From assembly GCA_025210525.1 (NCBI GenBank), contig JAOARP010000063.1:62001-126000 (forward strand): a DNA stretch of 64,000 bases, read 5' to 3'. Below the pieces are notes generated by a model. The model was given only the letters and a program-made list of their open reading frames with translations. It had not been told where the DNA came from and searched no databases. Of the stretch, positions 44,065 through 52,697 are shown piece after piece; positions within the stretch are counted from its first letter, which is position 1; every line of letters starts with the position of its first letter. Made by a program: the position numbers and the translations under genes. Source of the DNA: Marinisporobacter sp. Its GTDB lineage: Bacteria; Bacillota; Clostridia; Peptostreptococcales; Thermotaleaceae.

Positions 44065-44904
44065 TTAAACCCCTCCCAACAAATTGGTCATAATTTTAGT
44101 AGGATATTCATCTGTCGAGGCAAGTGCATATCTTACTTCTCTAGATGTACAAATATTTTTACAAGCAGTAATAAATGCTTTCATTTTTCTTATGTAGATC
44201 TCTTTTACTCTATCGTTAAAATGAATTCTTCTTATATCTCCTGTTTCTAGATCAACAAGCTTTAATTCTTCTTCATGATTAGGATTTAATTCATCTGGGG
44301 ATAATACATGGATTAAAATAACTTCCTGCTCATTTAAACATAAAAGATCTAATATTTGTTCTAATCCCTTTCCAAAACAGTCAGAAATAATAAAGGTAAT
44401 CCCAGACATAAAACCATCTACTCGTGAAATATTGCTAAAATCTGTAATTCCCTTAGGTTGATTTTGAGAAATAATTTCTAATAATTCGTAGAAATATTCC
44501 TTTCCCTTTACATTTTTTTGAATGCTTTTTAATGCATCATTTAAGACATAAAAGCTCAAATGATCATTTTGTTTTAGTGTCAAATAGCTCATGCCTAAAG
44601 CAAATTTTTTCGCCATCTCCCATTTATTAGGATATCCAAAATCCATAGAAGCACTACTATCTAATATGACATTTACATGCATTTGCCGTTCTTCCGTAAA
44701 TTCTTTTACATAAAACTTTTCCGTTCTTGTATAAGCTTTCCAATCAATTTTTCGAATATCATCTCCTAAAAGATACTCTCTATGTCCATAAAAATCTAAT
44801 GAATTGCCAAAGCCTTTCCCTTTGTAGTTCCCTTTTCCTCCTCTTACAAGTCTTCCTTTTGGTAAAATCTTCAAATTTTCTATTTTGTTCAAAAAAGCAT
44901 CCAA
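44065..44904 (-). CDS. DUF58 protein
   Basis: The protein has 279 residues; TTG start one base after the MoxR stop, with AAGGTG upstream. The DUF58 signature YLLGDDIRKIDWKAYTRT (about 47-64) is present, followed by a cytoplasmic VWA-like fold with VILDSSASMDFG. DUF58 proteins nearly always pair with MoxR ATPases and are thought to link them to membrane VWA partners; this one has no membrane helix. No catalytic function is known for the family. Confidence 0.92.
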   Translation of the reverse strand: MDAFLNKIENLKILPKGRLVRGGKGNYKGKGFGNSLDFYGHREYLLGDDIRKIDWKAYTRTEKFYVKEFTEERQMHVNVILDSSASMDFGYPNKWEMAKKFALGMSYLTLKQNDHLSFYVLNDALKSIQKNVKGKEYFYELLEIISQNQPKGITDFSNISRVDGFMSGITFIISDCFGKGLEQILDLLCLNEQEVILIHVLSPDELNPNHEEELKLVDLETGDIRRIHFNDRVKEIYIRKMKAFITACKNICTSREVRYALASTDEYPTKIMTNLLGGV

Positions 44905-44905
44905 G

Positions 44906-45877
44906 CTATTTCACCTTCTTCAATATTTCCTTGATAATCCTATCCGTATCTACCTGATCTGCCATTGCTTTAAAGTTAAGAAAAATTCTATGTCTTAAAC
45001 AAGGAACAGCTACTGCATAGATATCTTCTAATGAAACATGAAATGTGCCTTCTGATAATGCCCTTACTTTAGCAGCTGCAACAATGGCTTGTATACCACG
45101 AGGACTGGCTCCACACTTTACATAATCCTTTACTAAGGCTATTTCACTTCTATCTGGATGGGTACTGAGCATGATTTTTATAGCCTTTTCCTTTACATTT
45201 GCTGCTACGGGAACCTTCATAGCCATTTTCTTAAGGGCTAATATTTTTTCTTTCGTTGCTCTTTTTTCGATATTGGGCTCATTTTCTTCATCTACTGTTA
45301 AGTCTATAATTTTAAATAAATCCTCCATCTCTGGTAGATCAATATTTAATTTGAACATAAATCGGTCTAATTGTGCTTCTGGAAGAGAATAGGTTCCTTC
45401 CATCTCTAAAGGATTTTCTGTTGCCAAAACAAAGAAAGGTTCCTCTAGCTTATAAGTATTTTTCCCAATAGTAACTGTTTTTTCTTGCATGGCTTCTAAA
45501 AGAGCACTCTGAGTTTTAGGTGTAGCTCGATTGATTTCATCTGCTAAAATCAAAGAACTAAAAATAGGTCCTTTTTCAAATTGAAAAGCTAATCCCTCTG
45601 CATTTTTGTTAATAATCTCTGTTCCTGTTATATCAGCAGGCATCAAGTCAGGAGTAAATTGAATCCTTGAAAAGGGTAAATCTAATACCTTTGAGAAAGT
45701 CTTTACTAAAACGGTTTTTCCAAGACCTGGTGTTCCTTCCATCAGTATATTTCCACCTGCTATAATCCCAATGAGTACTTTTCTAATAATTTCATCCTGT
45801 CCTACAATCTGCTTTTTTATTTCTCTTACAATCTCTTCAAAATCATCATAAAAATTGCTAATGGTTTGTTTCTCCAT
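44906..45877 (-). CDS. MoxR-family AAA+ ATPase
   Basis: The protein has 323 residues from ATG 45877; GGAGGAG seven bases upstream favours this over ATG 45892. Walker A GTPGLGKT, Walker B ILADEINRA, the sensor region FVLATENP, and the C-terminal lid of the MoxR family (SPRGIQAI) are intact. MoxR ATPases act as chaperones for metal-cofactor insertion or complex assembly, always with VWA partners. This one is the motor of the unit-4 membrane system. Its location under a cobalamin riboswitch is unusual and suggests assembly or gating of the corrinoid-capture machinery. Confidence 0.95.
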   Translation of the reverse strand: MEKQTISNFYDDFEEIVREIKKQIVGQDEIIRKVLIGIIAGGNILMEGTPGLGKTVLVKTFSKVLDLPFSRIQFTPDLMPADITGTEIINKNAEGLAFQFEKGPIFSSLILADEINRATPKTQSALLEAMQEKTVTIGKNTYKLEEPFFVLATENPLEMEGTYSLPEAQLDRFMFKLNIDLPEMEDLFKIIDLTVDEENEPNIEKRATKEKILALKKMAMKVPVAANVKEKAIKIMLSTHPDRSEIALVKDYVKCGASPRGIQAIVAAAKVRALSEGTFHVSLEDIYAVAVPCLRHRIFLNFKAMADQVDTDRIIKEILKKVK

Positions 45878-47438
45878 TTTCTGCTCCTCCATTCAGCTTA
45901 TTGAAATATGCTAGTACCAATTCCCTTCGAGATAAGGGTATTTGCTGCTTTTTTATATATTCCATTCCCTGTTTTTGAAACTTTCCATGTAAAACGTCCA
46001 AAGCTTCATGTTCTCCTCTTTGTGCCATGGCTTGATCTGATTCTTTATCAGTAAACTTTCCGTCCTTTTGCCATGAAGCTTTTACAAAAGAAGCATCTTC
46101 TTTGTCTTTTCCTAGTCTTGTGGCATTCTCTTGTCTTTCTACTTTTCCTAATTTTTCTGTAGCATTTTCATTTTCAAAATTCGTACCATTGCTTCCCCCT
46201 AAACCATTTGCATTTTCCATATGTTGATTTCCTCTATCTCCTTGGGCTATTTCATTTCCCTTTTGATGGGTCATTTCTCCATTTTGGGTATCTTCATTTT
46301 GACCCTTTGCAAAATCAGAAGCTTTTTCTTCTCCTGAAATTCCTTTAAATCCTTCATCTCCTTTTGCTAAAAGTCTTTCCTTCATGCTATTTAATTTACT
46401 TTCTGTCTCTTTCGCCAATTGCTTTAATTTTTTAGTCTCTTTCATATCTTCTAATGCTTTAGCAAGCCTTTCTCCTGTAGGTTCTTCTTCTATAGTTGTT
46501 TTCATCTTGTTTAGTAATTCCTTCTTCATCTCTTGATTTCCTAAATTTTTTTCTATTTCGTTCATATTCTCAATGATTTTTTTCTGCTCTTCTTTAGAAA
46601 AAAACTTGCTTTTCAGCTGTTGGTTTATTTTTTCTACATCTCCTGATGCAAAAGCATCTTTTATAGATTCTTTTTGTCCGATCCCGTCAAATGCTCCTAC
46701 TAAGCTTTTTAATTCTTTCCCTAAATTCTCACTATTCATTTCTTTTATTTTTTTCTGAGCATCCATAACGTCTATTGCACCTTCATCATAATCGAAGCTA
46801 CTTTTTAATTTTTCTTCCGTTTTTTCTAGTGTTAAAATGATTTTTTCCTTTTGTTCCATATTTAAGTTTTCATCTTCTAAATCATTTTTAATCTTTTCTT
46901 TTAATTCATGAATCTTTTTCGATTCTTCTTTTAATTCTTTATGAATCATTTCTTGATTCGTTGCTACATTCATAGATGAAGAAGGAATAAAATAAATCCC
47001 AATAGCTAAAATGCATACTACAAAATTGATTAAAATTCTCTTAATTGATAATTTGATCTTATATGCTTTCACTAAATCAAAAACTCCCAAAGTACTAGAA
47101 AGCTCCTCTTTAAAATTTTCTATCATAGCACTATCTTCATTCTTATATTCTAAATAAGTAACAAGTCGCTCTTTAAGTCCTAATTCATCCCCAATAACTG
47201 CAGTTTTTTGTATGCTTGGTCTTCTAAAAAAGCCTACACATACACTTAAACCCATCAGGATCAATAGCATTAGAACAGATTTTTTTAATACATAAACTAT
47301 AGGAAAAAAATGTGCTATAGTAACAAAACTAAAAAAAATGATACTCGAAATACAAAATCCATTGATCATGTTCTTTAAGATTTCCTCTATCCAAATTTTA
47401 TTACGAAGTTTATTTAAAATCATATCTACATTTTTCAT
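45858..47438 (-). CDS. Membrane-anchored coiled-coil protein of the MoxR/VWA locus
   Basis: The protein has 526 residues. Three or four N-terminal helices (25-45, 50-75, 130-155) are followed by a long, very charged Lys/Glu-rich region (160-360) predicted to be coiled coil, and a Gly/Asn/Gln-rich hydrophilic tail (370-500). Proteins of this DUF4175-like layout are common beside MoxR-DUF58-VWA genes. It follows the six-helix permease-like gene by three bases and overlaps the MoxR gene by 20. A scaffold role is plausible; no enzyme motif is seen. Confidence 0.75.
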   Translation of the reverse strand: MKNVDMILNKLRNKIWIEEILKNMINGFCISSIIFFSFVTIAHFFPIVYVLKKSVLMLLILMGLSVCVGFFRRPSIQKTAVIGDELGLKERLVTYLEYKNEDSAMIENFKEELSSTLGVFDLVKAYKIKLSIKRILINFVVCILAIGIYFIPSSSMNVATNQEMIHKELKEESKKIHELKEKIKNDLEDENLNMEQKEKIILTLEKTEEKLKSSFDYDEGAIDVMDAQKKIKEMNSENLGKELKSLVGAFDGIGQKESIKDAFASGDVEKINQQLKSKFFSKEEQKKIIENMNEIEKNLGNQEMKKELLNKMKTTIEEEPTGERLAKALEDMKETKKLKQLAKETESKLNSMKERLLAKGDEGFKGISGEEKASDFAKGQNEDTQNGEMTHQKGNEIAQGDRGNQHMENANGLGGSNGTNFENENATEKLGKVERQENATRLGKDKEDASFVKASWQKDGKFTDKESDQAMAQRGEHEALDVLHGKFQKQGMEYIKKQQIPLSRRELVLAYFNKLNGGAENGETNH

Positions 47439-47441
47439 ACC

Positions 47442-48143
47442 CTACACCCCTTGGTCTTTTGACCTTCTACTCGATAGGTAGATCATGCTACTTGAAATAA
47501 TTCCCCAAAATACAAAACATATGATTAAAGGCGTATTTCCCATTTGATTGCCACCACCCATTTGTTCATATAAAATTCCTGTTAATGATACTAAGGGATT
47601 TAAGAAAAACATATTTGGAATATCTTTATCAAAAATAGTGGTAATGACAAGATTTGCATATTGACTATAAAAAAATAAGTAAATAGTACTAAAAATCAAT
47701 ACAAAAAAGTTAAAGATCACCAATGAAAAAGCTCTTAGCGTACTATGTAACTTAAAACCATTCAACAGATTTTTCATACTTAAAATAACTATTCCCCATA
47801 AAATTTGAATCAAAAGAGGTAAAACCATATGGGCTTTACTAATTTGTCCTACCATCAATAATATTAAAACAAGAGGTATAATAGAAAAGGTAAAGAACAA
47901 TAAATCTACAAATCCCTTTAGATAATCATTCTCTTTTATTTCCCATAAAGGAAGGATCATTGTAGCTAATAAAAAGGATACAGCCATAAAATACATATAT
48001 CCTCTTTCATAAATTTCTGGTTGATACCCCTCTACTCTCATAGCAATCATAAATAGATATCCTAATAGAACCATACTTAAAATGGATACATATGACAAAA
48101 CGAAACCTTTGTTTTTTCTATTTATGTGTAGAAGTTTAAGCAT
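47442..48143 (-). CDS. Six-helix ABC-2-permease-like membrane protein
   Basis: The protein has 233 residues with about six evenly spaced hydrophobic helices and short loops, like the permease of ABC-2 exporters. No cognate ATPase gene is in the operon, which is odd for this family. Related MoxR loci often carry both. Either a distant ATPase serves it or it has become a structural partner of the MoxR system. The gene overlaps the end of the preceding 685-residue gene by eight bases. Confidence 0.72.
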   Translation of the reverse strand: MLKLLHINRKNKGFVLSYVSILSMVLLGYLFMIAMRVEGYQPEIYERGYMYFMAVSFLLATMILPLWEIKENDYLKGFVDLLFFTFSIIPLVLILLMVGQISKAHMVLPLLIQILWGIVILSMKNLLNGFKLHSTLRAFSLVIFNFFVLIFSTIYLFFYSQYANLVITTIFDKDIPNMFFLNPLVSLTGILYEQMGGGNQMGNTPLIICFVFWGIISSSMIYLSSRRSKDQGV

Positions 48144-50193
48144 CTACTCCACCCACTTCCCCTTTTCTTCCTTTTATATCAAGCTGAGGAAGAATGATTC
48201 TTCCGTTCCCCTTTATTTTGATCATGAGAGGTGCTTTTTCAATATACTTTCTTACATAACCCTTTGTAAGCTTTTCAGAAGTTAGTGCCTCCCATACTTT
48301 CATATCTTGATTATAAACTTCTAAAATTATTTTTCCCCCATCAACCTTTGTATAGAGATTGATTTCTTCTACCTTCAAGCCTTTAGGTATAGAATAATAT
48401 ACACTTATTTCTTTTCCTTCTTCTAAAATATATTCTCTTTTTTCTTCTTTTTCTTCATTTTCTTCACAGCTTACAATAGGCTTAACGAACTCACAAGGCA
48501 TATAAACCTTTTCCTTATTGCTTAACTTTACATCAAATACATTTAATATCATTTCTTTTGCTTTTTCCTGTTGACCATTGCTATTCACTTTTTCCATATC
48601 CTTACTAAATCCGAAGACATGTCCATTGTATGGAGACTGATCCATGTGATAAAAATAATATTCAAACATTGGGCTTTCATAATCCTTTAAATTTGCTACT
48701 TCATAAATTTTTTCAAGATAATTATAATCACCTAGTAGCTTTAGATTATTATCTAGTTGATAATCGATAGACTTCTTTTCTTTCCCATCCAAATCTCCTA
48801 AAGAAATAACAGTATCCCCTAAAAGTAAAAAACAATTGTACATTGTTTCTGGCATAGGATTTATTATTTGCCCTTTTAACGAATCTCCTTCTAAACTAAG
48901 AATCATAGGAGAATTTTCTCCAAATCGTGTTTCTTCTCTATATAAAGAATAAGGCTCCTTTTCTTCTAATTGTTCTTCTTCATTCATAGAATAATTTACT
49001 ACTTGATTAATTGGGTCAAGTATATAATCTGTACTACCCAATACATCTATAAAATCATCGTTCACAAATTCAAAAGACATATTCTCTTTTTTATCTGGAT
49101 AAAGACTCGTAAATTTATAAGAATCTACTCCATGATGATTTATTTTTATAGCTGCGCTAACAACCTTACAAGGAGCAAATCCTCCTATAAAAGAAAATCC
49201 ATAAAATATAAAGGAAAAGCTTATAATGAGCATTGGAAAAATCCATTGTTTCTTTCCAAAAAACATAAATAAACCTAATAAAAGTAGATAGATCACTAGA
49301 AAGGATACTAAAAAGAATACCCTCTTGTATGTAGGGTTTAATAAATGATCTACTGCCCCATAAATATTTTTCGAAGCATTGATTCTTTTCTCAAATTCAT
49401 TTATATTGACTACTTTATTGATGCCACAGAAAGTCATATTTTGATTTATTCTATTGCCAATAGCTTCTATATCATTAAAATCCTTCACCGGAATGACCCA
49501 TCCATCCCCTATATTTTGCTTTTCTTCTATTCCTTCAAATATCCCTGTTAAATTCTTATAAGCATATTGGTTTTTGCCAATGAGTACAATGTTCCCATGA
49601 GCAATCCATTTTTTTAGGTTTTCTTGTGTTTCACTAGATAAATTCTCTATGAGAAAGTTATCTATGAGTAATAAATTAAAATTTTCTAATTCCTTTAAAG
49701 GATATGTCATTGTATCCTTTAGTTTGATCACTTCTATATTTTTATCTGCAAATAAATCGTTCTTTATTTCCTTTATTCCATAATAATTCTCAGGTTGTTC
49801 ACTTAAAACCCCTATGAACACTGTATCTTCAGGAAATACCTCTAAAGATAAACTTTCATTTTGTATAATTTCTTCGTCTCTTTCAATACTTACTATAATC
49901 TCTTCATTCCCTTTTAGAACAGGAATAGAAAAAGCAACTTCTTTTTTTGTATTTTCTGCTAAATTTATAGGATGAGTATATACCCTTTCTCCTATGATAA
50001 TTTTCAAAGCCCCTTTAACAGGGTCTGTTTTAGTAGTTAACATAACTTTTACTGGATTCATGCCCCCTAATTTGCACTTCCCATCAAAGCCAGTCTCTAT
50101 ATTAAAATCCATATTAAGGGTTTGTGCTTGTCCTACAATAGAAAAGCAAACGATGAAAATAAGTAGATTCAAAAAAACACTTATTTTTTTCAT
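48136..50193 (-). CDS. Secreted/membrane multidomain protein of the VWA locus
   Basis: The protein has 685 residues from ATG 50193 (AAAGGATG upstream); an earlier in-frame start at 50226 has no site and would spoil the signal peptide. Signal peptide (1-23, ending GQA), a beta domain (25-115), an alpha/beta domain (120-240) like the glutamine-amidotransferase-like parts of VWA-locus proteins, three helices (about 290-355), then a large extracellular beta region (370-685). No catalytic residues recognised. It starts 13 bases after the DUF4430 gene, so capture protein and membrane machine are translationally close. Confidence 0.75.
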   Translation of the reverse strand: MKKISVFLNLLIFIVCFSIVGQAQTLNMDFNIETGFDGKCKLGGMNPVKVMLTTKTDPVKGALKIIIGERVYTHPINLAENTKKEVAFSIPVLKGNEEIIVSIERDEEIIQNESLSLEVFPEDTVFIGVLSEQPENYYGIKEIKNDLFADKNIEVIKLKDTMTYPLKELENFNLLLIDNFLIENLSSETQENLKKWIAHGNIVLIGKNQYAYKNLTGIFEGIEEKQNIGDGWVIPVKDFNDIEAIGNRINQNMTFCGINKVVNINEFEKRINASKNIYGAVDHLLNPTYKRVFFLVSFLVIYLLLLGLFMFFGKKQWIFPMLIISFSFIFYGFSFIGGFAPCKVVSAAIKINHHGVDSYKFTSLYPDKKENMSFEFVNDDFIDVLGSTDYILDPINQVVNYSMNEEEQLEEKEPYSLYREETRFGENSPMILSLEGDSLKGQIINPMPETMYNCFLLLGDTVISLGDLDGKEKKSIDYQLDNNLKLLGDYNYLEKIYEVANLKDYESPMFEYYFYHMDQSPYNGHVFGFSKDMEKVNSNGQQEKAKEMILNVFDVKLSNKEKVYMPCEFVKPIVSCEENEEKEEKREYILEEGKEISVYYSIPKGLKVEEINLYTKVDGGKIILEVYNQDMKVWEALTSEKLTKGYVRKYIEKAPLMIKIKGNGRIILPQLDIKGRKGEVGGVDA

Positions 50194-50206
50194 ATTTTCA
50201 CATCCT

Positions 50207-51307
50207 TTAATGACTATATGGTACATTTTCTATTCCGTTTTTTGATACGACTACACTAAAATGTTTGTCTATAGCCTTTGGTTGATTAAGTAATACATCT
50301 AACGATTTTTTTACCCCTTCATCATCTGTTCCTGTAACCATCCATATAGGACGAACACTTCCTATTCCAGGTGCATAGGCATAAATAGCACCCGCATGCC
50401 CATAAGAAGATCTAGTTTTTCCTTTAAAATCTAAAGCTTTTACCTTTTCTCCTTCAAATTTCACATAAGTACCTATTAATTTATTTTTTCTATTGATATC
50501 TTTGATTAATTTACTGTTTTTTGCCAATTGATCCCATGGTCCTAATAGAATATAGTATTTCTTTGGTTTTTCTAAAACCTTTGGATTATAGGCTGATAAA
50601 TCTATTTGCTTAACACCTTGTTTTATAAGACTTTCCTTTAGCTTCTTCGCTTCATCTTTATAATCATCTGTATACATAATAACCGTTCCTGGATTTTTTC
50701 CAAAAGATCCACTTTTAAAGGGTTGAGGATAAGAACCAATAACAGCTGGTGCAAACATAGTTGTCCCCCAGTCATGATAATCCCACCAAACCACATCCCC
50801 AGAATGTGGTCTATATTCAGCTACTCCTACTGGTGCTAAAATTCCATTTACCCAATAAAACCAATCTTGTTTTTTTCGATTCTTTCCTGTATAAAATGTA
50901 AACTTTGATTCAATACCATTAATAGAATTGACAAATCCCCCTCCATAGGCTGTTTGAATATCTAAGTTTCTAAATAATACTTCCATCCCCACTTCATCTT
51001 TTACAAGGCCCACATTTTTTGCATAGACTTTTTTATGTCCAAAATCAGTAGTTACTACTAAATCCACATGATAAGGGCTTTCAATATCTCCAGATGCTTT
51101 ACGTATCTTCGAATTTTGACTTGCTGGTCTACCTTCCTTATATTTGATTTCTCCTTGAACAGGACCTTTATAGTTTTTATAGGTGACACCATCTATTACG
51201 ACTACATTCGTTCCTTCTTTTTCTTCCTCTGCATAACTCCATCCTAAATTCGTCATCATAAGGATCATAATCATCCACAAAGAAAAGATTAACCTTATTT
51301 TCTTCAT
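50207..51307 (-). CDS. Secreted DUF4430 protein, paralogue of the ECF lipoprotein
   Basis: The protein has 366 residues; AAAGGGGA precedes ATG 51307. It matches the lipoprotein at 10963-11901 block by block: TAYGGGF, DWFYWVNGILAPVG, W175-D-Y-H178-D-W180, IGSYPQPF, and the C-terminal WMVTGTD...LLNQPKAI and FSVVVSKNGIENVP. It has an ordinary signal peptide (1-26, ending SYA) and no lipobox, plus an extra N-terminal segment (30-80). It is the first gene after riboswitch 4. So one riboswitch feeds a lipoprotein version to the ECF importer and another feeds a non-lipidated version to the MoxR/VWA machine. A corrinoid ligand is inferred. Confidence 0.87.
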   Translation of the reverse strand: MKKIRLIFSLWMIMILMMTNLGWSYAEEEKEGTNVVVIDGVTYKNYKGPVQGEIKYKEGRPASQNSKIRKASGDIESPYHVDLVVTTDFGHKKVYAKNVGLVKDEVGMEVLFRNLDIQTAYGGGFVNSINGIESKFTFYTGKNRKKQDWFYWVNGILAPVGVAEYRPHSGDVVWWDYHDWGTTMFAPAVIGSYPQPFKSGSFGKNPGTVIMYTDDYKDEAKKLKESLIKQGVKQIDLSAYNPKVLEKPKKYYILLGPWDQLAKNSKLIKDINRKNKLIGTYVKFEGEKVKALDFKGKTRSSYGHAGAIYAYAPGIGSVRPIWMVTGTDDEGVKKSLDVLLNQPKAIDKHFSVVVSKNGIENVPYSH

Positions 51308-51324
51308 TCAATATTCCCCTTTCA

Positions 51325-51364
51325 TAAAAAATAAAAAATCATCTTCCAACTTGAAAGATGATTC
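51325..51364 (-). terminator. Attenuator of riboswitch 4
   Basis: AATCATCTTTC-AAGTT-GGAAGATGATT followed by TTTTATTTTTT on the minus strand, ending just before the ribosome-binding site of the DUF4430 gene. Confidence 0.85.
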
Positions 51365-51477
51365 AGATATACTTAATTTTTATAATTTGAAAATATTGGG
51401 TTTTCCAATGTAAATTCTCATATTATTATATTTATATACCTTCTTCTCCTCTAAGTCGGAGGATTTCTGAAGCATGT

Positions 51478-51610
51478 AAAGACAGGTCTTCTGACTTCCG
51501 GGTCATCTTTAAATTAGGCCTTCCCATCTATAGACAGTGGCATATTCTAATCCTCATATCCGGTTACAGCTGCGACTACAGCAAGGGTTTTTCACCCTTT
51601 TCCCTAAATC
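51478..51610 (-). promoter_or_regulatory. Cobalamin riboswitch 4 (controls DUF4430/MoxR/VWA operon)
   Basis: Minus-strand landmarks: AGGGAAAAGGGTGAAAAACC, TTGCTGTAGTCGCAGCTGTA ending in ACCGGAT, the B12 box GCCACTG (complement at 51535-51541), ATGGGAAGGCC, GATGACCCGGAAGTCAGAAG. Nearly identical in core to riboswitch 1, including the CCTCCGACTTAGAGG hairpin that follows. Confidence 0.95.
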
Positions 51611-51644
51611 ATTACACGTTTTATTCAATTGTTATACCACCCTC

Positions 51645-51672
51645 ATTATAGCATTTTATTCCACTTTGTCAA
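51645..51672 (-). promoter_or_regulatory. Promoter of B12 unit 4
   Basis: TTGACA-N16-TATAAT on the minus strand (-35 at 51667-51672, -10 at 51645-51650), both hexamers perfect. It starts about 35 bases upstream of the aptamer and just beyond the deacetylase-like gene. Confidence 0.82.
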
Positions 51673-51695
51673 TTCATTGGTATGTTTTCTCATTC

Positions 51696-52508
51696 TTACC
51701 TATTATCATTTTCTATTAATTTTTTTAGCTTTGATATATTTATAAATTCAATTCCTTCTCTTTCTAAAACAGGAACCATATTTTTTATGCCATTGATTGT
51801 AATAGTGCCCCCTTCTGCCCCTACATGCCCTATCCCTATTGCATATCCTTTTTCTAAAGCAACAACTTTGAGCTTTTCTAATTGCTTTTCTATAGATTTT
51901 TGATCTTTTATATTGTCTAAAAATATATCTCTCTCAAAATAAGAAACATCTAATTTCTCTGCTACATCTTCTACAATAGAATTTGGATTTGTCTTACTAT
52001 CTAAAAAGAATAAATCTTTCTCCTTTGCAATTGCCAAAATGTCCTCCATTACTCTTTTGTCTTGAGTAGCCTTTGAACCCATATGATTATTCATCCCCAC
52101 AGCATAATTTATTTCTTCTAACCCTTCTTTGATTCTAAGCTTTATTTCTTCATCTGATAAATCACAAGTAATTCCTCTTGGTCCTAACCATTCTTTTTTT
52201 CCAACAACAGGCTCCATAGGTACATGCATAATCACTTCAATTCCTGCTTTATGTGCAGCTTCTGCATCCCTTTTAGTTAATGGTGAAAAAGGCATTACAG
52301 CAGCCGTAATAGGTATATTAAGCTTAAATAACTCATCTGTTCCATTCCCATGATATCCAAGATCATCAATTACTAATGCAACATATCCTGCTGGAGTTGA
52401 ATTTATTTTTGAATCTTTGTTGTATTTTGCAAAAATGCCTATAATTAATAAACATATAACAAAAATAACAACTTTATATAATCTTTTTTTTGTAATGATT
52501 AAGAACAT
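51696..52508 (-). CDS. Divergent polysaccharide deacetylase (YibQ/DUF610-like)
   Basis: The protein has 270 residues from ATG 52508 (GGGGAT eight bases upstream); a GTG at 52517 is in frame but less well placed. One N-terminal membrane helix (about 10-27) then a NodB-like alpha/beta barrel of the divergent-deacetylase family: VALVIDDLGYHG, AVMPFSPL, MHVPMEP, NNHMGSKAT, FFLDSKT, IGHVGAEGG. Family members are secreted or membrane-anchored and thought to act on cell-wall carbohydrate; activity is unproven. It lies upstream of promoter 4 and is not part of the B12 unit. Confidence 0.88.
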   Translation of the reverse strand: MFLIITKKRLYKVVIFVICLLIIGIFAKYNKDSKINSTPAGYVALVIDDLGYHGNGTDELFKLNIPITAAVMPFSPLTKRDAEAAHKAGIEVIMHVPMEPVVGKKEWLGPRGITCDLSDEEIKLRIKEGLEEINYAVGMNNHMGSKATQDKRVMEDILAIAKEKDLFFLDSKTNPNSIVEDVAEKLDVSYFERDIFLDNIKDQKSIEKQLEKLKVVALEKGYAIGIGHVGAEGGTITINGIKNMVPVLEREGIEFINISKLKKLIENDNR

Positions 52509-52614
52509 ACACACCACATCCCCTACTAATTTTCACTTTAATATACTATACTATAACAATAAAAATATATTCCTATGATTTTGTGTATACTTATCCTCAA
52601 TAGCAATTATTCCA

Positions 52615-52646
52615 TTTAAAAAGCACATACCTCTATAGATATGTAC
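52615..52646 (-). terminator. Terminator after the sensor kinase gene
   Basis: ACATATCTATAGAGGTATGT hairpin followed by GCTTTTT on the minus strand, about 50 bases after the kinase stop. Confidence 0.65.
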
Positions 52647-52697
52647 CCTTCAAATAAATATTCTTTTAATGGTTCCATTATTCATATTCCAAGATGA

